Shown here: positions 27,360 to 35,426 of the stretch, piece after piece
Numbering within the stretch: position 1 is the stretch's first letter
How the letters are laid out: the number at the start of each line of letters is the position of its first letter
From: JAGXSE01 sp040757295
GTDB taxonomy: Bacteria > Bacillota > PH28-bin88
Assembly: GCA_040757295.1 (NCBI GenBank)
Contig: JBFLXH010000006.1
Coordinates: 1-64,000 of the forward strand
DNA length: 64,000 bases
Reading direction: 5' to 3'
Notes under the pieces: model-generated
What the model saw: the letters and a program-made list of their open reading frames with translations, nothing else
Told to the model about the DNA's origin: nothing
Databases searched by the model: none
Position numbers and translations under genes: made by a program

Positions 27360-27392
27360 CTTCTCTCCTCTCTGCTCTACTAAACTCAGCTC
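27360..27392 (-). promoter_or_regulatory. Putative TRAP-type triplet array over the trpD ribosome site
   Basis: Read on the minus strand, the triplets GAG, GAG, TAG, GAG, GAG, GAG occur with exactly two bases between each, followed by AAG just before the ATG. The last GAGs are also the Shine-Dalgarno sequence. The layout copies the TRAP sites that repress translation of trpG in Bacillus, though with fewer triplets. Purine-rich ribosome sites can mimic this by chance, so the 5-nt regularity is the main support. Confidence 0.6.
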
Positions 27393-27416
27393 GTAGACCG
27401 AACTTTTTGCAGCTTA

Positions 27417-28274
27417 TTATCCCTCTGTGCCTGTTTTCTTTAAGCCACCGGGTATCCCTAAATTTCTACTCATACATAATGCTATATGCTCCAATTCTTT
27501 CATTAATTGAAAATATCGTTCCGGCTTAAGGGATTGAGGACCATCGGACAAGGCTTCACTGGGCCGGGGATGCACTTCGATCATCAGCCCATCTGCACCG
27601 GCTGCAATAGCGGCTTTAGCCATAGGATTAACTAATTCCCACTTTCCTGTTCCATGACTAGGATCAACGATAACAGGCAGATGGGTCAGTTGTTTGATCA
27701 CTGGCACTGCCGATAAATCTAAGGTATTACGGGTGAAGGTCTCAAAAGTTCTAATACCTCTTTCACACAGGATTACTTGCCTATTACCACCTGCTAAAAT
27801 ATACTCAGCTGCCATAATCCATTCTTCAATAGTTGCAGACAGGCCTCGTTTTAAGAGCACAGGCTTATTATTCTTTGCTACTTCCCGCAGCAAAGCGAAG
27901 TTTTGCATATTCCTGGCCCCTATTTGGATAATGTCAACATAATTTGCCACTAGGTCCACACTTCTGGTATCCATGACCTCACTAACCAGCAATAAACCTG
28001 CGGCTCTCCCGGCTTCAGCCAAATAATCCAAGCCTTTTTCCTCTAAACCCTGGAAAGAGTAAGGTGATGTGCGGGGTTTATAAGCACCTCCCCTCATAAT
28101 CCGGGCTCCACCTTTTTTAACTATTTTGGCGATTTCTAAAGCCTGATCCCGGCTTTCCACGGAACATGGACCGGCCATAACCTGTAACTCCCGGCCACCT
28201 ATCGTTACATCGCCTAAACAGATCACTGTATCTGCTGCTTGAAACTCCCTACTGGCTAATTTATAAAGACCCAT
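27417..28274 (-). CDS. aroF: 3-deoxy-7-phosphoheptulonate synthase (DAHP synthase, AroF/KDPS-like)
   Basis: A 285-residue class I-beta DAHP synthase with AGPCSVES, the metal and PEP residues in MRGGAYKPRTSP, and the VDPSHGTG motif. It condenses PEP and erythrose-4-phosphate, the first shikimate step. No regulatory ACT or ferredoxin-like N-terminal domain is complete, only a short extension. ATG 28274 has GAGGAG upstream. The longer frame overlaps trpG and lacks such a site. Lying inside the trp operon, it couples precursor supply to tryptophan demand. Confidence 0.93.
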   Translation of the reverse strand: MGLYKLASREFQAADTVICLGDVTIGGRELQVMAGPCSVESRDQALEIAKIVKKGGARIMRGGAYKPRTSPYSFQGLEEKGLDYLAEAGRAAGLLLVSEVMDTRSVDLVANYVDIIQIGARNMQNFALLREVAKNNKPVLLKRGLSATIEEWIMAAEYILAGGNRQVILCERGIRTFETFTRNTLDLSAVPVIKQLTHLPVIVDPSHGTGKWELVNPMAKAAIAAGADGLMIEVHPRPSEALSDGPQSLKPERYFQLMKELEHIALCMSRNLGIPGGLKKTGTEG

Positions 28275-28282
28275 TTTTTTCT

Positions 28283-28314
28283 CTCCTCTCTGCTCCTCTC
28301 TGCTAATCTTACTC
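28283..28314 (-). promoter_or_regulatory. Putative TRAP-type triplet array over the aroF ribosome site
   Basis: On the minus strand the triplets GAG, AAG, UAG, GAG, GAG, GAG, GAG run from 28314 to 28283. All but the first are at 5-nt intervals. They cover the trpG stop codon and the aroF Shine-Dalgarno. This is the same arrangement seen before trpD. Confidence 0.6.
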
Positions 28315-28876
28315 ATACAGCCAAGAAATTCTTTAATATTTCAAAACCATATTCAGTGGCAACAGATTCAGGGTGGAATTGGACTCCAAAAGTAGGATGG
28401 CTGAGGTGTTGTATCGCCATAATGGTCCCATCTCCAGTCCTTGCAATAATTTGCAAATCCTTTGAAGTATGGTCCTTTTCCAATACCAGCGAATGATACC
28501 GGGTTACCCGGATGCCTTGGGGAATGCTGGAAAAGAGATATTCACCCGAGTGATAGATGAGAGAGGTCTTGCCATGGACCAATTCGTGGGCCGGCACAAT
28601 GGGAAAACCAAACACCTGCCCGATACATTGGTGGCCTAAACATACACCAAGTATAGGGAGTTTTCCGGAAAGTCGGTGGATGATTTCTTTGCAGATCCCT
28701 GCATCATCGGGAGTTCCCGGCCCGGGAGAAATAACGATCTTTTCCGGTCGAAGAGTTAAAATATCCTCAATGGTGACCTGGTCATTCCGTGCCACTTTGA
28801 TGTCTGCTCCCAGTACTCCCAGATACTGGACCAAATTATACGTAAAGGAATCATAGTTATCGATGACGAGTAACAT
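28313..28876 (-). CDS. trpG: Anthranilate synthase component II (glutamine amidotransferase)
   Basis: A 187-residue class I amidotransferase with the catalytic Cys in GVCLGHQ, the SPGPGTP motif, and His-Glu in FHPES. It supplies ammonia from glutamine to TrpE and may also serve PabB. Its start overlaps the end of trpE, and RBS AGAGGGGGAG precedes it. Confidence 0.95.
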   Translation of the reverse strand: MLLVIDNYDSFTYNLVQYLGVLGADIKVARNDQVTIEDILTLRPEKIVISPGPGTPDDAGICKEIIHRLSGKLPILGVCLGHQCIGQVFGFPIVPAHELVHGKTSLIYHSGEYLFSSIPQGIRVTRYHSLVLEKDHTSKDLQIIARTGDGTIMAIQHLSHPTFGVQFHPESVATEYGFEILKNFLAV

Positions 28877-30353
28877 AAGCTCCCCCTCTTTCCGCCATTT
28901 CCACCGCTTTTAACAAGGCCTTAGCCTTGTTCAGTGTTTCTTGGTATTCTTTCAAGGGATCTGAATCTGCCACAATACCTGCCCCTGCCTGGATATAACC
29001 AGTGTCTTTTTTCACGACCAGAGTACGAATTGTTATGCATGTATCCATATCTCCTCCATAGGTGATATACCCTACAGCTCCGGCATACGGACCCCTGGGC
29101 GTGGGTTCCAGTGCATCAATAATCTCCATAGCTCTAATTTTCGGGGCTCCGGAAACTGTGCCTGCGGGAAAACAGGCCCTGAAAACGTCCAAGCAGTTAA
29201 AATGGGGCAATAAAGTCCCCGTGACTTTGGAGACCAGGTGCATGACATGGGAATATTTTTCCACCTCCATAAAATTTTCTACTTTTACCGTGCCGTACTT
29301 TGATACTCTGCCTAAATCATTACGCCCCAAGTCTACCAGCATTAAATGTTCTGCTCTTTCTTTCTCGTCACCTAACAATTCTTGTTCCAAATTACATTCT
29401 TGAAACTCGTCTTTGCCCCGGGGCCGGGTTCCGGCAATGGGTCTGATCTCAGCCTTCCCGTTTTCTACCTTAACCAATACCTCCGGTGAAGAACCTACAA
29501 AATAAAGGTCATCCAGTTGTAAATAAAACATGTATGGGGAAGGGTTCAGCGAACGTAAAACCCGGTATATTTCGAGAGAATCTGTCTCCAGTTGGAACGA
29601 GATCCGCTGTGATAAGACTACCTGAAAGATATCCCCTTTCCAGATGTATCTTTTAGCCTCCTTGACCATCTCCTGAAATTGTTCTGAAGTAAGGTTATAA
29701 CTATACTTTAGATTCTTTTGTGGTTTAGCTGTGTTGCTTAACTGGTAATCAGGAATAACAGCATTTAACTTGGCCCTGATCAGCTCTATTTTCTTAACAG
29801 CTTCGTGGTAATCTTGATGGGGATTATCTGTCACTCTGGCGTTTACTACAACCTGGATGACTTGCCGGACATGATCAAAAATTACTAGGGTATCAGTAAA
29901 CATAAACATGCACTCGGGCAAGTCCGGTTCCTCTTTTTTCCCGGGAGGCAGTTTTTCAAAATATCGGGCCATATCATAACCTAAATATCCTACCGCCCCT
30001 CCCGTAAAACTGGGAAGCCCCGGAACTCTAACGGGTTGATACCTTTTTAAGAGTTTTTCTAATTCCTGCAGGGGGTCTTGGGCCACATAGTCAACCGTCT
30101 TTCCTTTTTCAGAGGTTCTTACCCTGCCGTCTTTAGAACTAAAAAGCAGGTAGGGTTCCGAACCTATGAAAGAGTATCTTCCGAGGCTTTGCCCCCTTTC
30201 CACACTTTCCAGCAAAAACCCGTAAGAACCTCTCCTAATTTTGAGAAAGACTGATAATGGCGTTTCTAATGCTGCTGAATACTCTTCATAAACTGGAACA
30301 AGGTTACCTTTTTGCGCTAACTCAATAAATTCTTCAATACGTGATGGATACAT
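28857..30353 (-). CDS. trpE: Anthranilate synthase component I
   Basis: A 498-residue chorismate-using enzyme. The N-terminal LLESVE motif is the tryptophan feedback-binding site. The C-terminal catalytic domain includes GDIFQVVLSQR, PIAGTRPRG, DLGRNDLG and GAPKIRAMEIID. ATG 30353 follows AGGGGAGTG. An open frame continues to 30461 but crosses the leader terminator and is unlikely to be translated. First gene of the operon, it is controlled by an elaborate leader. Confidence 0.96.
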   Translation of the reverse strand: MYPSRIEEFIELAQKGNLVPVYEEYSAALETPLSVFLKIRRGSYGFLLESVERGQSLGRYSFIGSEPYLLFSSKDGRVRTSEKGKTVDYVAQDPLQELEKLLKRYQPVRVPGLPSFTGGAVGYLGYDMARYFEKLPPGKKEEPDLPECMFMFTDTLVIFDHVRQVIQVVVNARVTDNPHQDYHEAVKKIELIRAKLNAVIPDYQLSNTAKPQKNLKYSYNLTSEQFQEMVKEAKRYIWKGDIFQVVLSQRISFQLETDSLEIYRVLRSLNPSPYMFYLQLDDLYFVGSSPEVLVKVENGKAEIRPIAGTRPRGKDEFQECNLEQELLGDEKERAEHLMLVDLGRNDLGRVSKYGTVKVENFMEVEKYSHVMHLVSKVTGTLLPHFNCLDVFRACFPAGTVSGAPKIRAMEIIDALEPTPRGPYAGAVGYITYGGDMDTCITIRTLVVKKDTGYIQAGAGIVADSDPLKEYQETLNKAKALLKAVEMAERGGAYVTRHR

Positions 30354-30380
30354 TTTCAACACTCCCCTATAACCAGCGTT

Positions 30381-30450
30381 AAAAACAAAAAATCCAGGGC
30401 TAGCTGCCCTGGACAGTCTTGGTAATTGAGCACATTGGAAATAATGTCCA
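30381..30450 (-). terminator. trpE leader attenuator with competing antiterminator
   Basis: On the minus strand a perfect 8-bp stem (30413-30406 with 30400-30393) is followed by TTTTTTGTTTTT, a strong intrinsic terminator. Upstream, 30452-30445 can pair over 8 bp (one G-U) with 30415-30408, which occupies the 5' arm of the terminator. The two structures are mutually exclusive, as expected of an attenuator. No T-box motif and no Trp-codon leader peptide is present. Confidence 0.85.
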
Positions 30451-30463
30451 AGATTAGCCAATA

Positions 30464-30588
30464 CTTACCTCTGGCTAAACTACCATTATTCCTAACCTAA
30501 ATACTCATCTCAACTCATCTTGTCTCAGCTCGCTCAGCTTGACTAATCAAAGCTTATTTAGTTCTAAACTCAACTCATCTCAACTTCA
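30464..30588 (-). promoter_or_regulatory. Putative TRAP binding array in the trpE leader
   Basis: On the minus strand nineteen positions fall on a nearly unbroken 5-nt grid between 30586 and 30492. Thirteen or so are GAG or UAG and most of the rest are AAG. GAG-GAG-GAG-UAG occurs at 30581-30564, and GAG-GAG-GAG-AAG-GAG-GAG-GAG-UAG-UAG across 30535-30492. Three further triplets lie at 30482-30469. Known TRAP sites are about eleven (G/U)AG repeats with 2-3 nt spacers upstream of a trp attenuator, which fits. The mtrB gene is not in the window. Confidence 0.8.
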
Positions 30589-30607
30589 ATTTTTAACGAT
30601 TTTCTTT

Positions 30608-30636
30608 ATTATACCCTAATCTAAAAGTGCAGTAAA
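30608..30636 (-). promoter_or_regulatory. Sigma-A-type promoter of the trp operon
   Basis: On the minus strand, TTTACT (30636-30631) and a perfect TATAAT (30613-30608) are separated by 17 bp. They lie just upstream of the triplet-rich leader, giving a leader of roughly 245 nt before trpE. Confidence 0.8.
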
Positions 30637-30734
30637 GAAAGTTTTTTGCTAAAAAAGTTTTTTGCTAATTGTGATTTATTATGTGCTTTCAGATTGTGCT
30701 TGTGCTCCAGCAGCTTCCTGAATGTATTATAGCC

Positions 30735-30920
30735 CCGGGAGGTCAGACGCTTTTGCCTGAAGCGGTTGCGAATCGGGTGGCTTGTGTGCCGGGAGTTTCT
30801 TTTTTCTCCCGGGGTGGCGGTGGGAAAAACACCATGCGGCTTAATTTATCTAATTCCACACCTGATAGGATTGCTGAAAGAATTAGCAGGCTGGGCAACC
30901 TTTTTAAAAGGTATATTTAA
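30735..30920 (+). pseudogene. C-terminal remnant of a MocR/2-aminoadipate-type aminotransferase
   Basis: The frame encodes LLPEAVANRVACVPG, then FFSRGGGGKNTMRL, then LSNSTPDRI and RLG. This is the characteristic C-terminus of fold-type I PLP aminotransferases of the 2-aminoadipate/LysN group. No upstream domains with the PLP Lys exist, because the trp promoter lies immediately to the left. I take it as a decayed gene end. Confidence 0.65.
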
Positions 30921-31047
30921 CCGGACTAATATAGTAGCTAGACGCATCTTAACAACTTCTTAATAACTTTACCATTAGATGTTTGCAAGTCAGGGGTATT
31001 ATCTTAATCAAGGATAAAAAAATCCTAGACTTGAAAGGAGGATTAAG

Positions 31048-31536
31048 ATGCGTAAGAAATTCTGTTTGGCGGTGGTGTTGCTCTTAATTGCTGGCCTCCT
31101 GGCTGCATCCGTGCCAGCTTTTGCTGCTGAAGCTGGCGGAGAGCGAATGGGGTTGGGTAGGTGGAAAGGCGGGTTAATTCAAATAGTTGCCGACTTCCTA
31201 GAAATCGATGTTAAAGACCTGTTTGCCCAGCGCAAGGAGGGTAAATCCTTAACAGAGATAGCCCAGTCCGCAGGGGTTGAACAGCAGGAATTAGTTAATC
31301 AAGTAATTTCTGTACGCCAGGAACAGCTCAGCCGGTTGGTTGCGGAAGGCAAGATTACCCAGGACCAAGCAGCCCTTTGCACGGAAGCAATGAAGCCTCG
31401 CATTGAAACCAGACTCAACCGAACTTTTGTAGGGCCCGCCGGGGATATGCCCTGGAAAGAAGAATTTATGCAACGGCAAACAATGAATAGGCAGCGAGGG
31501 TTTGGCTTGAGAGGTAAAGCTTGGCAGGCAAAATAA
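31048..31536 (+). CDS. Secreted DUF2680-like protein
   Basis: A 162-residue protein with a clear signal peptide (cleavage near AFA before AEAG, residue 26). It is followed by a helical DUF2680-type unit (IVADFLEIDVKDLFAQRKEGKSL), the family of small exported proteins with a helical repeat also seen in Desulfotomaculum-like genomes. Function is unknown. ATG 31048 has AAAGGAGG. It is followed 235 bp later, across a repeat, by a two-component system, a common setting for envelope-stress proteins. Confidence 0.7.
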   Translation: MRKKFCLAVVLLLIAGLLAASVPAFAAEAGGERMGLGRWKGGLIQIVADFLEIDVKDLFAQRKEGKSLTEIAQSAGVEQQELVNQVISVRQEQLSRLVAEGKITQDQAALCTEAMKPRIETRLNRTFVGPAGDMPWKEEFMQRQTMNRQRGFGLRGKAWQAK

Positions 31537-31544
31537 CATAGGCC

Positions 31545-31583
31545 AACTGGGGGGGGGGCATTGCCCCCCTTATAAGTTTTTTG
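31545..31583 (+). terminator. Terminator after the DUF2680 gene
   Basis: A G10 run pairs with a C6 run across a CATTG loop, followed by TTATAAGTTTTTT. The stem is G-C only and strong, though the T tract starts several bases after it. Confidence 0.55.
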
Positions 31584-31614
31584 CGGCAGGATTTTTCCCA
31601 AAACTGCAATAATA

Positions 31615-31719
31615 TAATGAGCGAGGCCACTAATTATTCATTGAATTACCGTGGCCTCAAAGCGAATTTCATACTCGGCTTCATTATGATAATGCAATTT
31701 TATCCCTTGCCGAGTATAT
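31615..31719 (-). repeat. Family B repeat (B5)
   Basis: A minus-oriented full copy with both stems intact (GAGGCCAC/GTGGCCTC and ATACTCGGC/GCCGAGTAT), flanked by TA on both sides. It lies between the DUF2680 gene and the response regulator. Confidence 0.85.
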
Positions 31720-31771
31720 TATTGCGGTAGCATTTGATGCATGGCCACGAGGCCTGGTTGGAGGGGTATTA

Positions 31772-32464
31772 ATGGCTTGGCATTTGCTTTTGGTGGAGGA
31801 TGAGCCCAAAATTCGTGATATGGTTGTTGCTTACCTGAAAAATGAAGGATATACAATCAGTGTGGCAGCTAACGGCTCAGAAGGCCTGGAGCTTGCACGG
31901 AAATTAAACCCAGATTTAATTATCCTTGATTTAATGCTGCCCGTTATTGGCGGTTTAGAGGTCTGTCGGCAGCTGCGGCAGGAATCCCAGGTTCCTATAA
32001 TCATGCTCACTGCCAAAGCGGAAGAGGTAGACAAACTGCTTGGTCTGGAACTTGGCGCCGATGATTATATTACCAAGCCATTCAGTCTAAGAGAACTGGC
32101 TGCCCGAATACGGGTGGTCTTGCGGCGGAGCGGGCATGGGGTGCCGGGGACATCTCCGCTGGAAGTAATATCTGTCGGTGATTTAACCTTAGACTTAAAT
32201 CAGCGAGAAGTAAAGCTGGGCGGGAAACAGGTTGACCTGACTCCCACTGAGTTTTCCCTTTTGCATGTGCTAATGCGCCATCCTGGAAGGGCCTTCAGCC
32301 GGATGCACCTCTTAGATGCAGCCATGGGTGAAACCTATGCCGGATATGAACGGTCTGTTGATACCCATATCAGCAATTTACGCAGGAAGATTGAACCTGA
32401 TCCGGTCAATCCCAGTTACATCTTGACGGTTTTTGGCGTAGGCTACAAGTTCCGCTCTCGTTAG
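31772..32464 (+). CDS. OmpR/PhoB-family response regulator
   Basis: A 230-residue regulator. The receiver domain has Asp9/Asp10, the phosphoacceptor Asp53 (ILDLMLP) and a conserved Lys in the ITKPF motif. The C-terminal winged helix carries the LTPTEFSLL and VGYKFR signatures. It activates or represses sigma-A genes upon phosphorylation by the adjacent kinase. The histidine kinase start lies 23 bp after its stop. Confidence 0.93.
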   Translation: MAWHLLLVEDEPKIRDMVVAYLKNEGYTISVAANGSEGLELARKLNPDLIILDLMLPVIGGLEVCRQLRQESQVPIIMLTAKAEEVDKLLGLELGADDYITKPFSLRELAARIRVVLRRSGHGVPGTSPLEVISVGDLTLDLNQREVKLGGKQVDLTPTEFSLLHVLMRHPGRAFSRMHLLDAAMGETYAGYERSVDTHISNLRRKIEPDPVNPSYILTVFGVGYKFRSR

Positions 32465-32487
32465 TCTTGTGGGGAGGATATTTATCA

Positions 32488-33855
32488 GTGAAATTAAAAG
32501 TCAAACTAACCATTGCCATGGTTTTAGTTGCTTTGGCAGCAACTTTTATGGCGGCTACTACTTCAGGATTTGCCACCCGCAAGCTATTTGAGGACTATGT
32601 CTTACACCAGCGAGAGACCCGAATGGCCCAGTGGGAGGCGGTTTTTTCCGCCTATTATGGCCAGAACGCCAGCTGGGACCAGGTGCAAAACCTGCTCAAT
32701 TTTACCAGGGGAAGGGGGCGAGGCGCGGGATGGCGCCTGGGCGGTGAGCGAGTAGTATTGGCTGATATAGATGGACGGATAGTAGGGGATTCCGAGGTAT
32801 CCATGCTGGGAAAGATGATGGGAAGCGGGACTTTGGCTCAGGCGGTGCCCATTATGTGGGGCGAACGGAAGGTTGGTTATTTATTCCTGACATCACGATC
32901 ACGGGCTAACCAAGGATTGGCCAGTCTTGAACAGGAATTCCAAGCATCAGTTAACAAGGCCGTCAGGCGGGGCGGACTGGCGGCAGCCCTTTTGGCCGTA
33001 GGGCTTGGCATTGCATTTTCCGGCAGATTGACTTTTCCCCTGGTGAAACTTACAGAGGCGGCGAAAAAGTTAGCCGGAAAGGAGTTGTCCTGCCGGGTAG
33101 AAATAACCAGCAGGGATGAAATCGGAGAATTGGCGCAGGCCTTTAATGCCATGGCAGACAATTTAGAAAGGAATGAACGAATACGCCAAAACCTGGTGGC
33201 TGATGTTGCCCATGAGCTTCGTACACCTTTGGCCATCCTGCGAGGCAACCTGGAATCCCTGCAGGAAGGAGTGGTAGAGCCTACTCCAGCCATCCTGGCT
33301 TCTCTCCATGATGAAGTATTACGAATGTCCAGGCTTGTTTCGGATCTGCAAGAGTTGAGTTTGGTAGAGGCAGGAATACTACCTCTGCAATTACAGCCTG
33401 TTTTTTTGCATGAATTAGCGGAACAGGTGGGTATGCTTTTTGCTGCTGAAGCGGCAGCGAAGGAAGTAAGGCTTATTATTGATGTTTCCTCTGATTTACC
33501 GCCTGCCCAAATTGACCGGGACCGCATCGCACAGGTGATGCTTAATCTCCTGGCTAATGCCCTGCGCTATACAAAGGCCGGAGGAAGCATTACCCTGTCA
33601 GCGGCAAGGGAAGGAGAGCGGCTCTGCTTGCAGGTAAAAGATACGGGTGTTGGGATAAAGGCTGAAGAGCTGCCCCATATTTTCGACCGGTTTTTCAGGG
33701 GGGACAAGTCCCGTTCCAGGGCTGAAGGCGGCGGCGGACTTGGCTTGGCTATCGCCAAGGGATTTGTGGAGGCTCATGGCGGAGAGATTTGGGCAGAGAG
33801 CTCCCTGGGAGAGGGCAGTACTTTTTATCTGACCCTACCGCTATTTAAGGAGTAA
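32488..33855 (+). CDS. Sensor histidine kinase (HAMP, HisKA, HATPase)
   Basis: A 455-residue membrane kinase. Membrane helices lie near residues 7-28 and 165-185 and bound an extracytoplasmic sensor region. A HAMP linker follows, then the H-box VAHELRTPL, then N, G1 and G2 boxes (DTGVGI, GGGLGLAI). The start is GTG 32488 with GGGGAGG about 10 nt upstream. The TTG at 32467 is worse placed. It forms a pair with the OmpR-type regulator. The signal is unknown, though the neighbouring exported DUF2680 protein may belong to its regulon. Confidence 0.92.
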   Translation: MKLKVKLTIAMVLVALAATFMAATTSGFATRKLFEDYVLHQRETRMAQWEAVFSAYYGQNASWDQVQNLLNFTRGRGRGAGWRLGGERVVLADIDGRIVGDSEVSMLGKMMGSGTLAQAVPIMWGERKVGYLFLTSRSRANQGLASLEQEFQASVNKAVRRGGLAAALLAVGLGIAFSGRLTFPLVKLTEAAKKLAGKELSCRVEITSRDEIGELAQAFNAMADNLERNERIRQNLVADVAHELRTPLAILRGNLESLQEGVVEPTPAILASLHDEVLRMSRLVSDLQELSLVEAGILPLQLQPVFLHELAEQVGMLFAAEAAAKEVRLIIDVSSDLPPAQIDRDRIAQVMLNLLANALRYTKAGGSITLSAAREGERLCLQVKDTGVGIKAEELPHIFDRFFRGDKSRSRAEGGGGLGLAIAKGFVEAHGGEIWAESSLGEGSTFYLTLPLFKE

Positions 33856-33895
33856 GTTTTAGGCGATAGGTTTTTCCTTTCAAAACAGAATTCCG

Positions 33896-33930
33896 GTTGC
33901 CCGGCTGTCACGGTTGGGCACTTTTTCTAT
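33896..33930 (+). terminator. Probable terminator after the histidine kinase
   Basis: A TGCCC/GGGCA stem with an imperfect inner extension is followed by CTTTTTCT. Confidence 0.5.
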
Positions 33931-33978
33931 TAGGAAGAAAAATTTCCTTATTTAAAGGAAGTTGCTCCCAGGGCAGCG

Positions 33979-34295
33979 AATGTCTGGCGGAGGGTGCGAG
34001 GGGAAACGGTAGAAGATGCTAGCAGGAAATCAGGGATATTTGTGATGGCTTAAAGGCAAAGGACCCTGAATTTAATTATGAGCTTCGTGAAATAATGGGA
34101 GTTGGCCCTACCTTAGTTCCTACTGATACCAAAGTTGTAGAGGCTTTCTTGTCGGCTGGGGAAAGGGTGCTGGGCCAGGGCCGTTGATTCAAGCCCCTCA
34201 AAATGACGAGTATATGGCAAATAAAGGACCTCTTAACAGCAGTCAAGGTGATGGCCCTAGGGGCTATGGAGTTATTGGGCTTTAAAGAGGTTTAA
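33979..34295 (+). pseudogene. M20-family peptidase/deacylase remnant (frameshifted, internally deleted)
   Basis: Three successive frames show M20 dimerisation-domain and C-terminal homology. RRVRGETVEDA is followed after a frameshift by EIRDICDGLKAKDPEF and VPTDTKVVEAFLSAGERVLG. After a stop and another shift come EYMA and IKDLLTAVKVMALGAMELLG. The segment with the metal-ligand SGWTDA pattern is missing. A piece of the same family, including exactly that segment, lies at 41990 on the other strand. No active enzyme can be made. Confidence 0.7.
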
Positions 34296-34322
34296 GCCTA
34301 AATTAATTTGGAGGTGGCTGAA

Positions 34323-34517
34323 ATGAAAGAAGGGTTTGTCGAAGATCCCAGATACAAACAGGCTGCAAAGGAAGCAAAAATCGGCCTGGGACTATTCTTT
34401 TTGAATATCCTTTGGTGGTTTGGCTTCTGTGTTCAGGGGCCGGGTGCTAAACCGGCCGGCGGATGGAACCTTGCGGCCTGTTGCTACCAATATTATGATC
34501 TACCCATAATAACATGA
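34323..34517 (+). pseudogene. Truncated YhdT-like (DUF997) small membrane protein
   Basis: From ATG 34323 (RBS GGAGGTGG) the first 35 residues, DPRYKQAAKEAKIGLGLFFLN and WWFGF, match the N-terminus of YhdT. YhdT is the small protein usually encoded before sodium/pantothenate-type symporters. Homology is lost after WWFGF, and the rest (to residue 64) has no membrane character. The expected symporter gene is absent. It is likely a gene start left by a deletion, next to an M20 remnant. Confidence 0.6.
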
Positions 34518-34541
34518 ACTATTCCTTTGGAGGTGAGTAGT

Positions 34542-35339
34542 ATGCCGCGTTTTGCCGCCAATCTAGGTTTTTTGTTTACGGAAGTCCCTTTTTTGCAGAG
34601 ATTCGCTGCTGCAAGGGCAGCAGGTTTCTCTGCGGTGGAATTTCCTTACCCCTATGACTATGACCGGGAGGATTTGCTTAAAAGAATCGAGGAAAACAAA
34701 CTGGAGATAGTCTTGTTTAACCTGCCTCCTGGTAATTGGGAAGCCGGGGAAAGAGGAATAGCCAATGACCCCAGCCGGATAGAGGAATTCCGTGCCGGGG
34801 TGGAGGAAGCTATTAGCTGGGCCCTTGACCTGGGCAGCCGACGGATCAACTGCCTAGCGGGAAAAATAATCGATGGAGTATCTTTTGAGGAGCAATGGAA
34901 AACCCTTTCAAACAATATTAAGTATGCCGCGGAAAAATTGGGAGAGAAAGGGCTCCTTTTAACAATTGAGCCGATTAACAGGTTCGATATTCCTGGTTTC
35001 TTTGTAAATAAAATAGATGATGCCATCCGGCTCCTGGATGAAGTTAAAGCTAGCAATGCCTACATTCAATTTGATGTTTATCACGTGCAAAGAACCCACG
35101 GAGAGCTAACCGGGCTTTTACGCCGTTATTTCTCCAGGGTTGGCCATATTCAGATCGCGGACAACCCAGGGCGGCATCAACCGGGAACCGGGGAGATAAA
35201 CTATAATTTCCTGTTAAGGGAAATGGACGCCCTTGGTTATAAAGACTATGTCTCCCTGGAGTATATCCCTCATCCGGACACCTTAGCTTCCCTGAATTGG
35301 ATTAAGGAATATGGTGTAGGGCCGTTAGAAGAAGGATAG
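34542..35339 (+). CDS. Hydroxypyruvate isomerase-like sugar isomerase
   Basis: A 265-residue AP-endonuclease-2-fold TIM barrel of the Hyi family. The pattern runs FAANLGFLFTE at the N-terminus, LFNLPPGNWEAGERG, then EPIN (metal Glu), FDVYHVQ, GHIQIADNPGRHQPGTGEINY and SLEYIP. Hyi interconverts hydroxypyruvate and tartronate semialdehyde. Some members act on other ketoses or lactate-like substrates. ATG 34542 follows GGAGGTG. It follows two decayed genes, so its original pathway context is broken. Confidence 0.85.
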   Translation: MPRFAANLGFLFTEVPFLQRFAAARAAGFSAVEFPYPYDYDREDLLKRIEENKLEIVLFNLPPGNWEAGERGIANDPSRIEEFRAGVEEAISWALDLGSRRINCLAGKIIDGVSFEEQWKTLSNNIKYAAEKLGEKGLLLTIEPINRFDIPGFFVNKIDDAIRLLDEVKASNAYIQFDVYHVQRTHGELTGLLRRYFSRVGHIQIADNPGRHQPGTGEINYNFLLREMDALGYKDYVSLEYIPHPDTLASLNWIKEYGVGPLEEG

Positions 35340-35426
35340 CCCTTGAGCTAGTGTGAATTATAATCGCCTGTTCCGGGGTAAAATGTGGATTAACCAAAAA
35401 GATAATTTTTTAAGGGGGTGGGGGCC

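Noticed and set aside
30354..30600. T-box riboswitch or Trp-codon leader peptide before trpE
   Set aside because: The conserved T-box AGGGTGGNACCGCG is absent. The short ATG frame in the leader encodes no tryptophan. The triplet array is a better explanation.
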